Origin: Riptortus pedestris
Lineage: Eukaryota > Arthropoda > Insecta > Hemiptera > Alydidae
Length of the DNA stretch: 64,000 nt
NCBI GenBank assembly: GCA_019009955.1
Contig: CM032229.1
Location: forward strand, 151,601,001-151,665,000
Reading direction: 5' to 3'
A program made the translations under genes and the position numbers. The notes under the pieces are model-generated. The model made no database searches, had not been told where the DNA came from, and saw only the letters and a list, made by a program, of their open reading frames with translations. Below are positions 1 to 11,929 of the stretch, piece by piece (within the stretch, counting starts at the first letter, position 1; each line of letters opens with the position of its first letter).

Positions 1-31
<31 letters not shown>
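1..31. repeat. TA dinucleotide microsatellite at window edge
   Basis: An uninterrupted TA run opens the window. In this window most long TA runs lie inside family A elements, but the sequence after this one does not match the family A block that normally follows the TA tract, so its parent element cannot be named. Confidence 0.9.
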
Positions 32-34
<3 letters not shown>

Positions 35-1458
35 TTTAAACGGGCTTTTGTTGTCATTGAACATTTGAAGAATATTTTGGAGTATTGAGTGCAATGTCTT
101 TAAGCGAAATCTGTTTGAAAAGGAGAGAAAAAGTGGCTGGTTTTAATATTGTCTTGTGATTATTCTTATATATTTAATTTGCACAATCTTATTTTTGAGG
201 GGTGATTATCCTCTGCCTTCGCGGGGATAATGAAAACATTTTAAATAATATATAAAGGTAATATAAATTGAAGGAATGAAGGGAATGCCTTTTTTGTTTA
301 GAACTGTTATTTTCAGAGATACTGTGTTCATTGGTTCTTGTAGATAAATAGAGAAAGTTTTAATTATTTATCAACACTTTCTCTAAGTTTAGTGACATTA
401 ATTTGGCCTATTAGATCAAAATACTCACTTATGGAGCTAAAATAACTTGTAGTGTAATGACTTCGGAAATGAACACCTCATGAAAATGTATTTGGTGAAA
501 CGAGATATCCTGTCCCAGTCTTAAAAATTATTTGTGCTGTCAAAGTGTCCAGAAATGGGGGTTTACTTTATAGACCGCTTGATAAGGAAGGAGGGGTAGA
601 CCTCCTAATTTCTTATAGAAGTCACGTGTAGTTGACGTAAAAGGACTTATCTACGTCAGTGTATGCGTCATGTAATCAATATTTCGTCATAGAAAATACA
701 CCCATGACAAATCCCCCTTCTAACCCATCATTCCACCTCAGCGAGTAATTCCGTTCAAATTTATCCGATCTTCCGCTTCTATCGTTTTGCCTACCTTACT
801 TGTAACCTTGGTCGCCTTTTGAAAGGTGAATGTGCTTAGCCGACTGTTTTTAACGCGTGTTTCCGGTCGAATGATGTCAAAGAACCTAGCCCGGCTTCTG
901 CTGAACTTTACAAACCTGTCCAACCTTCTAAAAATGTAGTAAGAGATTACGTCGAAATGGGTGATCGCCCATTCATAAATTCATTCATGAAATCGGGGCA
1001 CGTGGTCTCCACTCACTTGACCTGGGGTAATTCATAAAGGTTCCCGTCATTTTCGTACTGGTCGCAGGAAGGAAAGGTTGTACACGCCAGAGTAAATTGA
1101 TGAAGTAAATTATTTGTTTGGGTTATTGCTTTCAGCGATCCTTCTTGTTCATGCTACTTTTATGCAAAAAAAAATAAAAAATAATAAAATACGCTACGTA
1201 GGAACTGCGTTAACTAAGCTGATTTCCCATCTGTCCATCATCACATATTCTATTCAGGACATGGAATTTAAGACGGGCACGAGATGTTTATTAGTATAGT
1301 TGCTTTAAGTGAAAATCAAACAAGAAAATGTGGGGGTTAACTATAGATTGAAAAAAAAAATACAAATATCTTGGTTAATTTTAGATTTAGGCGAAAAAAA
1401 AATATACTCCAACAGATGTTAACATTTCAAACGAGATATAATATGTCAAAAGGGACTG
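32..1458. other. Unassigned AT-rich sequence
   Basis: No repeat family that recurs in this window, no recognisable protein and no convincing exon were seen. Short open frames at 738-923 (minus) and 1114-1299 (plus) have no recognisable motif and occur at the rate expected by chance. Confidence 0.5.
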
Positions 1459-1654
1459 TTAAAGCATTGACCTTAATCCCACATGGTATACCTAGAGTAG
1501 CGAGCTCTATTCCCTACTGGGTAGATGAATTTATTTAGTGACGGAATTCATTAAATAAAGTCCTAAGTCCCACCCTGGCTAGAAAAGGGTGGTAACCTGA
1601 AGATAACGCGTCCCAATTAGCCTTAGTTGCAAGAAGTGGACGTTAATAAATAAT
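1459..1654 (+). mobile_element. tRNA-derived SINE, 5'-truncated copy
   Basis: This copy starts inside the tRNA-like head and includes a degraded B box (GAGCTCTATTCCC). The body follows, with the AAGGGTGGTAACCTG block and the GGACGTTAATAAATAA tail that all copies in the window share. The tRNA-like head with B box, a unique body and a TAA-rich tail define a tRNA-derived SINE. It depends on a LINE for movement and codes for no protein. Confidence 0.8.
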
Positions 1655-2016
1655 CTAAATCTAATATGTAAAATTTTTCAATAAGTCATAAATATTTTGA
1701 AGTATTTATATTTCCCATTGTGCAAACCCCAGTCCACGTCGAGCGATGATAATACGTCGAGTTTAAAATTGAAATATGACGAATCATGACGTATTGGTCA
1801 ATTGCTAAAATAGGAGTGTAGTCTCACTGAAGAAAGACAACTAATGAAGTATTAATATTCGAGTTTCGAATAGTAGAAAACGAAATTTTTAATAGTATAA
1901 CATTTTTCGAAATGACTTGTAAACCTCCCTTATTTGGTACAACAAGTCGGCCGTTAACTTTTGCTTCGAAAGCTTAAATTTATAGCTAGTATGGTAACAA
2001 AAAAGGATTTATACAA
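1655..2016. other. Unassigned AT-rich sequence
   Basis: Nothing recognised; no repeat shared with the rest of the window was seen. Confidence 0.4.
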
Positions 2017-2417
2017 ATTGTTTTCCAGAGACCTTTATTATACGAGATAGATGTAAATATGTTCTTGTGACACCCCCCCCCCTCTTAAATTCTTGAACTA
2101 CTAAAATTTGATTGATCGAGATAATAATTATTCTGATTCATTATAAATTACTGTACTAGATAAGTATATAACATTCAATCATATTAATATGTTATATTCT
2201 GATATGTTTCAGTTATTGTTTTTCTTTACGGTGATCCGTTAGCAGACTTGTTTATTTACATTTGAGGAGCTACCCGTCGAGAGGGGAAAAGTTTCTTATT
2301 ACCGTTTCTATTTCTTCCCTTAATATTCACGGTGGTAGTATGTAAGTTGATCTATTATTAAACTTCACATGGGAAATCTGCATAGTTTACGCAGCCCCTG
2401 CGTGACGGACTTTTCAT
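2017..2417 (+). mobile_element. Family A element, long-type 3' half
   Basis: The fragment runs from the CCAGAGACCTTTATTATACG block of the long A subtype, through a poly-C tract near 2073-2083, to the complete 3' end: GGGAAATCTGC, then the hairpin ACGCAGCCCCTGCGT, then GACGGACTTTT. The 5' half with its palindrome and TA array is missing. The same block recurs near 4590 and 62950 in plus orientation. Confidence 0.85.
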
Positions 2418-3128
2418 CATCTCCGATATTTTCCAAGAATGGAGGACAACATCCTCCATTCAGGTGATTTCCATTAAGGAAAATCTGCTGAACGAAAGTA
2501 TTAAAATAAATCATTTTCAGCTATTTAGGAGTGTTTCTGAACCAAATCTCTCAAAGTTCTTTGTTCTGGGGATCTTGACCCCAAAGAAACTTCCCGAATG
2601 AACTTAATTGTCAAGACACGGTTCTCGCTGTTTCTAATGTAGATTACGTTTCCTGATCCTTTTAGCTTCGGAACCAGTTTTCTAATTATACACAAATGTC
2701 TCTCTCTTCTGCGAGTCTAAAGATAACTGCGTTTTGAATCGCTGTGGCCGAAGACGGAAGTCATAACTAACTCTAAAAGAGCCAATAAAGGAAAGTAGGT
2801 ATTAGGCACGTGGACAGAGTGGATAAGTGGTGGACGAAGACTCTTAGGATTCCTCTGACGGGATTCGTTAGCCCGAGGACAGGCTCGAGCAGATAGGGGA
2901 CAATCGGACACTCTGAATGGGCCAACAGCAATTTGTGTAACGAGCAGGAGCTGTCCTGGAGTCTAGATATCGGTGAGGAGGCAATGCAGAAGGCACTGGT
3001 CTCTAATAAGACTGATAGTCTCTACAGCTGATCTGCAACAATGAAGAATGGAATTGATCATATCGTTATTTCTCTCTTCGCTTCCTTTTTTAGACGCAAA
3101 AAAAGAATGATTAGCAAACTTCGAATTG
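2418..3128. other. Unassigned sequence between A copies
   Basis: No repeat or gene recognised. The stretch 2700-3000 is somewhat richer in GC than its surroundings but encodes no recognisable protein on either strand. Confidence 0.4.
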
Positions 3129-4019
<891 letters not shown>

Positions 4020-4875
4020 GTCTGATCGTTTCCAAACTCAATATTTAAACGTTTTATGCAAAAAGACAGTTTTAATTCGTTAACGGCTTTAATTGGACCA
4101 GTGGAAGAGGGTGTTTAGAGGGGGGATTTTAGAAAACTCGAAATGTTTCCGTTACTATACGTCCGATTGAAAAGTTGTATAGAACCAATCATATTGAAAA
4201 TTTAATGTACTATAAACATTGTTATCTGCGTTTATTCTCTATCTTGAATATTAAACGAGATATTTGCAATTTTCAAACTTCAGCAAACCCCACTTCTACT
4301 CATGGCGCATAATCAATACACTGTTATGTAATAAACCACATTATTCACAGCTTAAAAGCCATAAGTGTAAAGTGAAGTGATAGCAATGGCTATTTTCTTA
4401 TCAAATGCCATTCCTCCTTAGCTCTTGACTTCCTTGCCAGGCAGGGAGAGGCTGCTCCTCTTATTGTGGTGAATAGGTGTGGCTTCTGTCGAAAGTGATG
4501 GAGGGAGTATTGTATTGTACGTATCACACATTACCAAATGCATAATATAAATTTAAAAAAAAAAAAAAAATAAATGCCATAAATTGTTTTCAACAGACCC
4601 TTATTATACGAGATAAATGCAAATATGTTACTTAAATTTGATAGATTCAGACAAAGATTATTCTGATCCATTATTAATTATAGTACTTGATATGGTAATT
4701 AGTTTTCAATAAAATTAATATGTTATATTCTGATATATTTCAGTAATTGTTTTTCTTTCCTGTGAGAAATTGGCACCCCTGTTTTTTTACGTTTCAGATG
4801 CTTCCCAACTGGAGGTTTCTTATTGTATTTTTATTTGTGTTTACTGCTAAACATCACGAGGGAAAGACTTTTTTT
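4020..4875 (+). mobile_element. Family A element, 5'-truncated tandem partner
   Basis: This copy begins at GATCGTTTCCAAACTC, internal to A, directly after the end of the preceding copy. It continues through the long-type middle, including an A-run near 4555-4570, to ACATCACGAGGGAAAG, where the usual GGGAAATCTGCT and 3' hairpin are eroded. Head-to-tail A copies with a shared junction fit rolling-circle-type or recombinational tandem formation; that mechanism is inference. Confidence 0.7.
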
Positions 4876-4984
4876 CTCTAGCCATTCTGACTTAAGTCAA
4901 AACTCAGCTAATGATATCTCAATCCGTATATGTATGATTTCCACCTGTTTATTTTCCGTTTTCTAAATGTTTATCTAGCACTGG

Positions 4985-5805
4985 TCTTGAATGATTTCTA
5001 ATGTTTATCTGTACTTATGAGCCGATTTTCTTCTATTGGCTCTGGATATCTCAGTGGAGTGATGTTTCAAGTACTTGGATTCAACGAATTCACGACTTTT
5101 CAATTGATATCCACCAAGCAACAAATTCCAAAAGTAACCCCACCTACAGAACTATATCCAGCTTTAATATATCCAGCCCGGAGAGCAACTTGACATTTAA
5201 GACAAACATAAAAAAGCTAAGATCTGTTAGCAAATTAAGAGTACGAAGCTCAGAATTCACCAAATTTCAATCACGAAACAAAACTTTCTCATTCAAAGCT
5301 CAGGAACCTTGCACTTTTTGTAATCAGTTCATCCCTAATAGCCTGTCACATATACTTCTCTACTGTGAGAAGCTCATCGAAGACAGAAATAAATATCTAC
5401 AAACACTTTCCTCAGCAGTCAGTGATGTGCATAAAATCGAAGAGATACTTAGTATCGATAGCCTCGAAAAACTACACAAGATTTACTGCTTCATCACGTC
5501 AGCATGCAATACTCTAGAATCTATAAGTGCTGATAGACCACACACTCCAGTTAAATGTTATACTAAGACGGAAAATGGTTTATAGAATGCTTTTAGTTAT
5601 TTTTTATGTATTATATTTAACTAGTTATGCTACATTGCTTTTTTTTTGTTTTTCTTTATTGTAATATTATTGTTGATCTCAAGAACTTGGATTTAATTAT
5701 TCTTAAAAAAGACAGAATTGTTATTTGTTAATTTAATTTGTACAAGACGTAAATCTTTAACAAATAAATATATATTCTATTCTATTCTATTTTTTTAAGA
5801 ACTCG
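4985..5805 (+). pseudogene. Non-LTR retrotransposon (LINE C) 3' fragment
   Basis: An open frame (5001-5585, 194 codons) encodes the extreme C-terminus of a LINE ORF2. The most diagnostic part is the zinc-knuckle-like CTFCNQFIPNSLSHILLYC (Cys-x2-Cys, His, Cys) around residues 103-121. Reverse transcriptase and endonuclease are absent, so this is a 5'-truncated dead copy. After the stop comes a T-rich 3' UTR ending in a pentanucleotide tail built from ATTCT units near 5772-5792. A second copy at 15901-16358 shares the last third of the frame, the UTR and the tail, which confirms a retroposed family. The clade cannot be fixed from this piece. Confidence 0.8.
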
Positions 5806-5845
5806 TTATTATAATAAATTAAATAGATACATTTTGAAAATTGAA

Positions 5846-5899
5846 TAGACTCAATTAGCTATAGTAGCAAAAAGTGGACGTTAATTAATAATAATAATA
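5846..5899 (+). mobile_element. SINE 3' end fragment
   Basis: Only the last part of the window's tRNA-SINE is present: CAATTAGC, then GCAAAAAGTGGACGTTAA, then a TAA-repeat tail. This is an extreme 5' truncation. Confidence 0.6.
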
Positions 5900-6552
5900 A
5901 AAAATTAAATAGATGTTTTTTGTTATTGAATAGAGAGACTTTACATAACATGTACGAACTTCTTATAGACAGGAGTCCACATATCGACAACATACTATAT
6001 CACCCCAAACAATTAAATTTATTATACGAAATTTAACGGCTCTCCGTTTTGATCTTGACTTAATGAGAAATGTAATATAATTTTGAACAATTTTAAATAA
6101 TATGAATGTATTTAAAAATAAAATAATTAGTTTTATTAAAACTGTTTTAAATTTCTGTCGTTATTACTAATCTAAAAACTATTTGTTGTCTTTATTACAT
6201 GTATTTAATGTTTATTTATTCTTTTTTAATTGTTGGTGCAGTTTTTTTTCCTATAATTTTATTTTATTTTACAATGTTAAACTTTGAGCCAAATCGCTTC
6301 AAAAATCTTCTAGCTATAAATAAATAGAAAAAAATTGATGTTTATTCTTGGAAGAATAAGCAACTATTTAACAACGGATTATAGTATACAAATGGCATGA
6401 GTACGCATGTTGGACATCAATTTCAGTACAAGGATTTTGTTCTTAAAAGCAGATAACAAATTAGGAAAATTTGAATTACCAATGTATCATTTATGTAATA
6501 AATATTGTTACAACAGAATGATTTTAGAGATTGCATAATATCACTCTAGTAG
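5900..6552. other. Unassigned AT-rich sequence
   Basis: Very AT-rich, with no recognisable coding or repeat content. Confidence 0.4.
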
Positions 6553-6642
6553 TTTTAATTGTCTCGTTCGCGAGTCTAATTAATATGAAATTTGTTGCAT
6601 AGAATTTCATATTAATTAGACTCGCGAACGAGACAATTAAAA
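6553..6642. repeat. Perfect inverted repeat with 40-bp arms
   Basis: The left arm (6553-6592) and right arm (6603-6642) are exact reverse complements across all 40 positions, separated by the 10-base loop TGTTGCATAG. Each arm contains the GC-richer core TCTCGTTCGCGAGTC in an otherwise AT-rich setting. Perfect identity means the structure is recent, maintained, or a sequencing or assembly foldback. It could be a small foldback element or hairpin RNA locus; no second copy was seen in the window. Confidence 0.95.
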
Positions 6643-8340
6643 TTGATTATCGTATTCCCGTAAATCCCATTTGCGGGTTCAGTCCGTATAAAGGACATTC
6701 TTGAGAAAAGTTGATTAGATGTCTCATTTTTCTTTTCGGATGGTTACCCCCTTGAGAAAGATATGGGTTACCCTCGGGAATGTTCCGGGCGACTAGACAG
6801 GCCGATATTACGGGTCGCTTGTTCTGACCCCATCCTCTCTATAACCTCTTCAACACTTTCTAAGTGCCCCTCCACCCACCGGCACTTCACATCGCCACTA
6901 CTAACACCGTGCCTTAGACAATGGGCCCGTCTTGGCTAACTTCGAGCTTTCCTCATAGTCACCCCTCCAGGCAACACCCCTCTTCAACTATTTAGTCCAA
7001 CAGTTTTCTTTAAGGCCATATGTTTGAGTGGTCAGTGTCTTTATAATTCGTTAAAACTGGTTTATTTTTAATACAAAAAGAACGTGAAACACTGATGAAT
7101 TTCTAAACTAAATTTTCTTCATGAAAAATATAGAAAGTCTTGTGGGGAATATTATTCACGTGGGGTGTGGGACAATTAACGAGAAGTAGAAGATAAAAAA
7201 AAGTATAAGGGATTAAAGAAAAATAAAATAATGTTCTGGTAGATAGAAAGCAATGGAATATGGAAATGTAAACTCAATAAATACGATACTAGAGAGGATA
7301 CCTGGGAAATATATAAGAGCGTGCAAATACTAATATTCCCACCAAGCTCAGGTATTAACTACAGTGGGGGGAAAAGGTACTTGCACACCAGGTTCCTTTT
7401 CATGAAATAATGAATTTAGGTAATTAAAAAAATGTTATAATGTAATAAATAAGAACTATATTTAAAACGGAATTTATAGTCATATAATTCAAATGAAAAA
7501 TGTATTGCCTAGTATAAAATAAAAGTTAAATCTTAAAAAAAAAAAAAAAAATACGGGAAAAAAGTATTTGCACATCACACTTTGTCTTCATATTTTTTAG
7601 TTTAATTTTATTTTTATTTTGTAGGTAGACTGTTAGTGTTAGAGAGAGCAAGGTTTTTAATTAAATGTGGATTGATTTGTTCCCATTATTGTACTGAGTT
7701 AAGAGACATTACTTTCATCATTTCGGTTCTTTGAATAACATTCACTGTATTCCTTGCATACATCATATTCATAAAGAAGTTTCTTCCCCTTGCCTCTTGA
7801 TCCGGGCAAAATTCAGCATGAAACCCCATTCTTAACTCATAACTTACATACTGTATTTAGAGGTTCACTGATTTAAAACGCATCTGTATCTAATCGTATA
7901 ACCGAGCAACATAAATATTTTATGATTTAGCTATATCACTTTCACATTTTGCCTCTTTTCGGAGTATGATTTTTTCACCCTTTCGGACTTCAGCTATTAA
8001 GTGAATTAATGATATGATCTGTGTTTTCGGTCACGCGTTCCTATTAAATTTGAGAGTGTTCACTACCGCTAAAATCTTCAAAGTGGGTTCTGCTGGGAGT
8101 GACTAAACTTTGAAGAGTCGAGAAAAAAGTGTGTACCTCAAAAATCTAGGGATATATTTTCTATTCAATTTGGCTTGAACAGAAGGATTGTAATTTAGGT
8201 CGTTGTGAATTAAGAAATTGGGGACATAAAACGGCACCCTAGTAATTTTCGGATGATATAAAATTACATTGCCGAAAAAAAAAAAAAATCTACTAATACT
8301 ATACAAAGGAAGGTAATATGAATGCTTTCTAGAAATAATA
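6643..8340. other. Unassigned sequence, GC-richer island 6660-7010
   Basis: The first 350 bp are noticeably richer in C and G than the background but have no open frame of note. The rest is AT-rich, with A-runs near 7530 and 8277. No repeat from this window and no protein recognised. Confidence 0.4.
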
Positions 8341-8897
8341 GGTTGTAAAATAAGTTCATAGCATTATTTACTGGTGGTTCAATAAAAACTTCAGGTTCTT
8401 GTAAATATTTTTAAGCAATTGTATATTACCCACTTTGGTGTATCACATTTTCCCAACCTTCAGGCAACTTTTTAATTCTGTCCTTTCATAACTTATAAAA
8501 CTTTTGTGCAATGAACTGTTCTATGTGCGTTTCGCAGTCCTCGAGCGAATTAAACTGTTTAAAAGAAGGGTCAGAAGTAGGTGGAAATCTGTTGGAGCAA
8601 GGTCTGGTGAATAGGGTGGGCGGGGGATCACGTCCCAGCCGTATTCTAATAATTTCTGCTGGGTCTGCAAAGACACCTGAGGACGGGCGTTATCGTGATG
8701 GACAACTATGCCTTTGCTTTTCTCTTCCATTTTGAGCTTACCACTTAAAGATAAGGAATATCTGTTGAAACTGACACACCTTAACTAGTCCTTTTTTTAG
8801 AATATGTAAACATTATTGACCAAGTAAACAAAAATTTATAAACACAGAGTCGGTTAATCTTAAATATTGATATACGCTAAGAACTTATTTTACAACC
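8341..8897 (-). pseudogene. Mariner transposon, internally deleted copy
   Basis: The terminal inverted repeats GGTTGTAAAATAAGTTCATAGC (left, 8341-8362) and its right counterpart (inverted, ending 8897) match at 21 of 22 positions. Inside, the minus strand encodes the C-terminal part of a mariner transposase: HHDNARP followed by PPYSPDLAPTDFHL, the hallmark region holding the last two catalytic acids of the DDD motif. A frame further on reads LPEGWENVIHQSG, the usual mariner C-terminus. At 557 bp the copy is under half the usual length of about 1.3 kb; the N-terminal DNA-binding domain and first catalytic Asp are gone and frames are broken. The left flank is TA, while the right is CA, a decayed target duplication. 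Confidence 0.9.
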
Positions 8898-8925
8898 CAA
8901 TATCTATGCATACAGGTGAATATGT

Positions 8926-9155
8926 GAGGCTCAGGTTGGCCGTGCGAGTTAAGGTGTTGGTTTTAATCTTGTGAGGTAGACCTAGAGTGGCGGGTTCGAT
9001 TCCCGCCCTGGGTAGTGGAAATTTATTTAGAGACGAACTCATTATATAAATTCCTCAGTACCACCCTGGCTAGAAAAAGGTGGTTCCCTGTAGATAACCC
9101 GTCCCAATTAGCCAAAACAGCATAAAGTGGACGTAAATAATAATAAACAAATAAA
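8926..9155 (+). mobile_element. tRNA-derived SINE, near full length
   Basis: The copy starts at GAGGCTCAGGTTGGCC (A-box region), carries the B box GGTTCGATTCCC, then the body, and ends in AAGTGGACGTAAATAATAA. About 230 bp. It lies about 30 bp beyond the mariner fossil. One of the better preserved heads in the window. Confidence 0.88.
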
Positions 9156-9519
9156 TCAATGAATATAGCTTCAGATCAAAGGTGCGTAAAGTGCAATTTT
9201 TCATATTACCTCAGCTCTTATTTCCTGTTTTTGTACTTTGTGTGACCACAGTGGTTTGAAACTGTGAGGGGCCTAACACTGTAATGCAGAAACTTGAAGT
9301 TGCGAGAAATATGTCATACATCAAGAGAGAGATGCAGCCACAGGTGTCTTGGATTCACTAATTGGAAAAGAGTTGATATTTTTTTAGGATATAACTCTGA
9401 TTTGCTTAAAAACCGTGATGAGTTGTTAGGAGAGAAAGAAGGTTTCAGTAAGTCAACAAAGGGTAAAAACAAATTTAAAATTACTAATTTTTGTTTTATT
9501 ATAATCCATGGTAGCAGCA
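9156..9519. other. Unassigned sequence
   Basis: Two short frames overlap on opposite strands (9294-9536 plus, 9314-9520 minus), neither with a recognisable motif; nothing else seen. Confidence 0.35.
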
Positions 9520-9573
9520 AAGTCTGGCTTTATTAGTGCTCAAGTCTGGCTTTATTAGTGCTCAAGTCTGGCT
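9520..9573 (+). repeat. 22-bp tandem repeat, about 2.5 units
   Basis: AAGTCTGGCTTTATTAGTGC plus TC repeats exactly twice (9520-9541, 9542-9563), followed by 10 bases of a third unit. The units are identical, so this is a recent local slippage or duplication. Confidence 0.95.
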
Positions 9574-9702
9574 AATATATGGTATTTAATGACAGACCGT
9601 CTACATGTCCAATCGTAAAGTTATATTGTAGGCGAAAACCTCACGAAAAAATTTAAATAGTAACATGTAGCACTAGTTCTTATAGGAGCCATACGATATC
9701 CA

Positions 9703-9923
9703 GGGGCTCAGGTTTGACATGCATTTTAAGGCATTGGTCTTAACCTCACTTGGTCAACCTAGAGTCGTGTGTTGACTTCTCACCAGGGCAATAGGAATTC
9801 ATTTAGTTGCGAACTTATCAAATAAAATTCCTAATCTCGCCATATTTAGAAAAAAAGGTGGTAACCTATAGGATGACCCGCCCCAATTAGCCTTAGTAGC
9901 TCAAAGTAGACGTCGGTAAATAA
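9703..9923 (+). mobile_element. tRNA-derived SINE, diverged full-length copy
   Basis: Begins at CAGGGGCTCAGGTTTGACAT and ends at CAAAGTAGACGTCGGTAAAT. The B box is mutated (GTGTTGACTTCTC), so this copy is unlikely to be transcribed from its own promoter. Confidence 0.82.
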
Positions 9924-10908
9924 CTACGTACGATGGTGAATATTTAGCACTTATATTATTCTCAGAAGAGTACACAAATTAGAACCTCCTGTACCATATC
10001 TTTTCATGTGGGTTAATGGTTTCAAATTTAGTATTCAATAAGTCGAGTGCCCATACTTTCTCTTTTGACCTTTAAAAGTCCGAAGCAAATAAAAAAATAT
10101 ATTTTCTCGACTAGATTTAAACGGTGTTTCGTAGGAAAATACTTAGTTAAAGCCAAATAAATATCAGAAAGCCCTCAAGTGCAGCTTTAGGTTGTTTCTA
10201 GATGAAAGTTTGTCCCAAACTCTTATGCAACATTGAGATGGGCCACCGCAGCCTCGTCGAGATGAGCTTATAAAACTGACGTTTTGCGCAACAGAAAACG
10301 GGAAATTTTTTATTATCCCAACACACAACCCCAATCCATATGTTTAAATCTTAATATTTTATTATTCCTTAATACTCTTTTAATTTATCTTTTTCAAGTC
10401 ATTCATTTAGATGCTAATCGAGATATATAAATACAAGAGACAAGTCGTTACGAACAACTAATCCCGTGATACGAGTTTATTATAAATGGAAAATTGAAAA
10501 CTTGGTCTTTTTGTCCGTATATCTTTGTAACACAAAAATATCAAATAATAAGAAATGTAATAAACATACTCATGAAATGTTATTTTTTAAACAGAAGGCT
10601 CTGTAATTTAATTAATGTATTGTTCATTCTGGAATGGTCCATTTCCTTGACTAATTTGGTTGTACATACGAGTTCGAGTCCCGGTGAATTCTTATATCTT
10701 TTATGAAAATATTTATTTTTTAAACATCGAATTTGTTCAAAAATGACCAAAAAAAAGAATGCACACTAAAAAAAATTATTAAAATAACTCGACGTTTCTC
10801 GAACATTTAAATTCTGCCAAATAAAACATAATGAGATGTAATTTTATTGCGAATAATTAATAAAATCTGTTATTTTATATTAAATAATGCTGTCAATAAA
10901 TCAAAATA
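9924..10908. other. Unassigned AT-rich sequence
   Basis: No recurrent repeat or protein recognised. An open frame at 10494-10706 lacks any recognisable domain. Confidence 0.4.
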
Positions 10909-11229
10909 ATTGCAGCTAGTTCTAGGCCAGGTCCTCTCCATCTCCTAGTTATTCTGTTATTTATTTATTTATTTTAACATATTTGTTAATGTTTTAGTTA
11001 TAAGTGTTGCATTGCATTTTATATATTTGTTTGTTTTTAAATATTTTAATTTTTTTAATATTTGACTTTTACATTTATTTATATATTACATGTTTTTTCA
11101 AAGTGTGAATGTTGTGTCACAGAGCACTGAAGATGGGACGGTTCACCCCGAAAGTACTTTGTCTGTAATAAAAGAAGTATAAAGAGTGAAGGTGTTTGAC
11201 CGTTTGGTCCTTCCATTGCAGCTAGTTCT
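10909..11229 (+). mobile_element. Retroposed 3' fragment with 15-bp target duplication
   Basis: The 15-bp direct repeats ATTGCAGCTAGTTCT at 10909-10923 and 11215-11229 are identical and bracket 291 bp of inserted DNA. The insert is T-rich and ends with CTGAAGATGGGACGG, then CCCCGAAAGTACTTTG, then AATAAAAGAAG. Exact long target duplications without terminal inverted repeats indicate target-primed reverse transcription of a 5'-truncated LINE or Penelope-like element. The CTGANGA...GAAA pairing resembles the 3'-region motifs of Penelope-like elements; no protein part remains to identify it. Confidence 0.85.
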
Positions 11230-11478
11230 GTTTCATAAAAATAACATTTACGATAGTACTAGTGATAATATTAATTTTTATTAAATTAAATATTAGAAAA
11301 AGCAGCAAAAGGAAGAAAAAGTCATGCAGGGTTATTAGAAAATATAGTGATTTGGCCTTTCATAAAAAAAAATATATTTAAAAGTATAGTATATAAATTT
11401 AACATAAAAATCCATTCCTAACAGTACCTTGGCTTTGAAGAAATACAATGTAACGTGTACAATACATGTAGGCCTAGA

Positions 11479-11929
11479 CTGCTACGCAGGGGCGGCTTAA
11501 GGGCCGGGCAACCCTGGCGACTGCCAGGAGCGACGCAGCCAGGGGGGTGACAAAACGCCCAAGTAGTGAAATATTTCGTTTTCGATTTTATAAAGTTAAT
11601 ATTTTGTATTCTCTTGCGTAAATTTCTTTAATAATCTTTTTTAATATAAGCTAACTCAAAAACATACAATGTATTATGTATAGCCTATAATGTATGCAAA
11701 AAGTGATGGCCTACATACTTTTTCAGTCATCTTATCTTTTCACTTGAAAATGTGATAATATTTTGATTGATAACTACCACTTAAGATGCCTCAAAACTCA
11801 GTATTCTAAACGCTATTTTGAACAAATTTCCGGGGGAGGGCCCCCGGACCCCCTTTTTTAGGGAGGGGGGCGACAAAACGGTTGTTTGCTCGGGTCAGTA
11901 TTTTGCCTTGAGCCGGCCCTGCTGCTACG
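11479..11929. mobile_element. hAT-like MITE with 8-bp target duplication
   Basis: The element (11487-11921, 435 bp) begins CAGGGGCGGCTTAAGG and ends with the inverse of CAGGGCCGGCTCAAGG, two mismatches in 16. It is flanked by the perfect 8-bp duplication CTGCTACG (11479-11486 and 11922-11929). CAGGG termini plus an 8-bp target duplication are hAT superfamily hallmarks. There is no transposase frame, so it needs one in trans. The interior is AT-rich with GC-rich ends, including a strong hairpin-like CCGGGGG/CCCCCGG near 11830-11850. The open frame at 11806-12084 (minus) is an accident of this GC-rich end. Confidence 0.9.

Noticed and set aside
8511..8735. 74-codon plus-strand frame
   Set aside because: Antisense shadow of the mariner transposase fragment on the minus strand.
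8926..9010. Possible tRNA gene (A and B box)
   Set aside because: The tRNA-like head is fused to a conserved body and TAA tail, and similar copies recur about ten times, so it is a SINE; no cloverleaf was completed.
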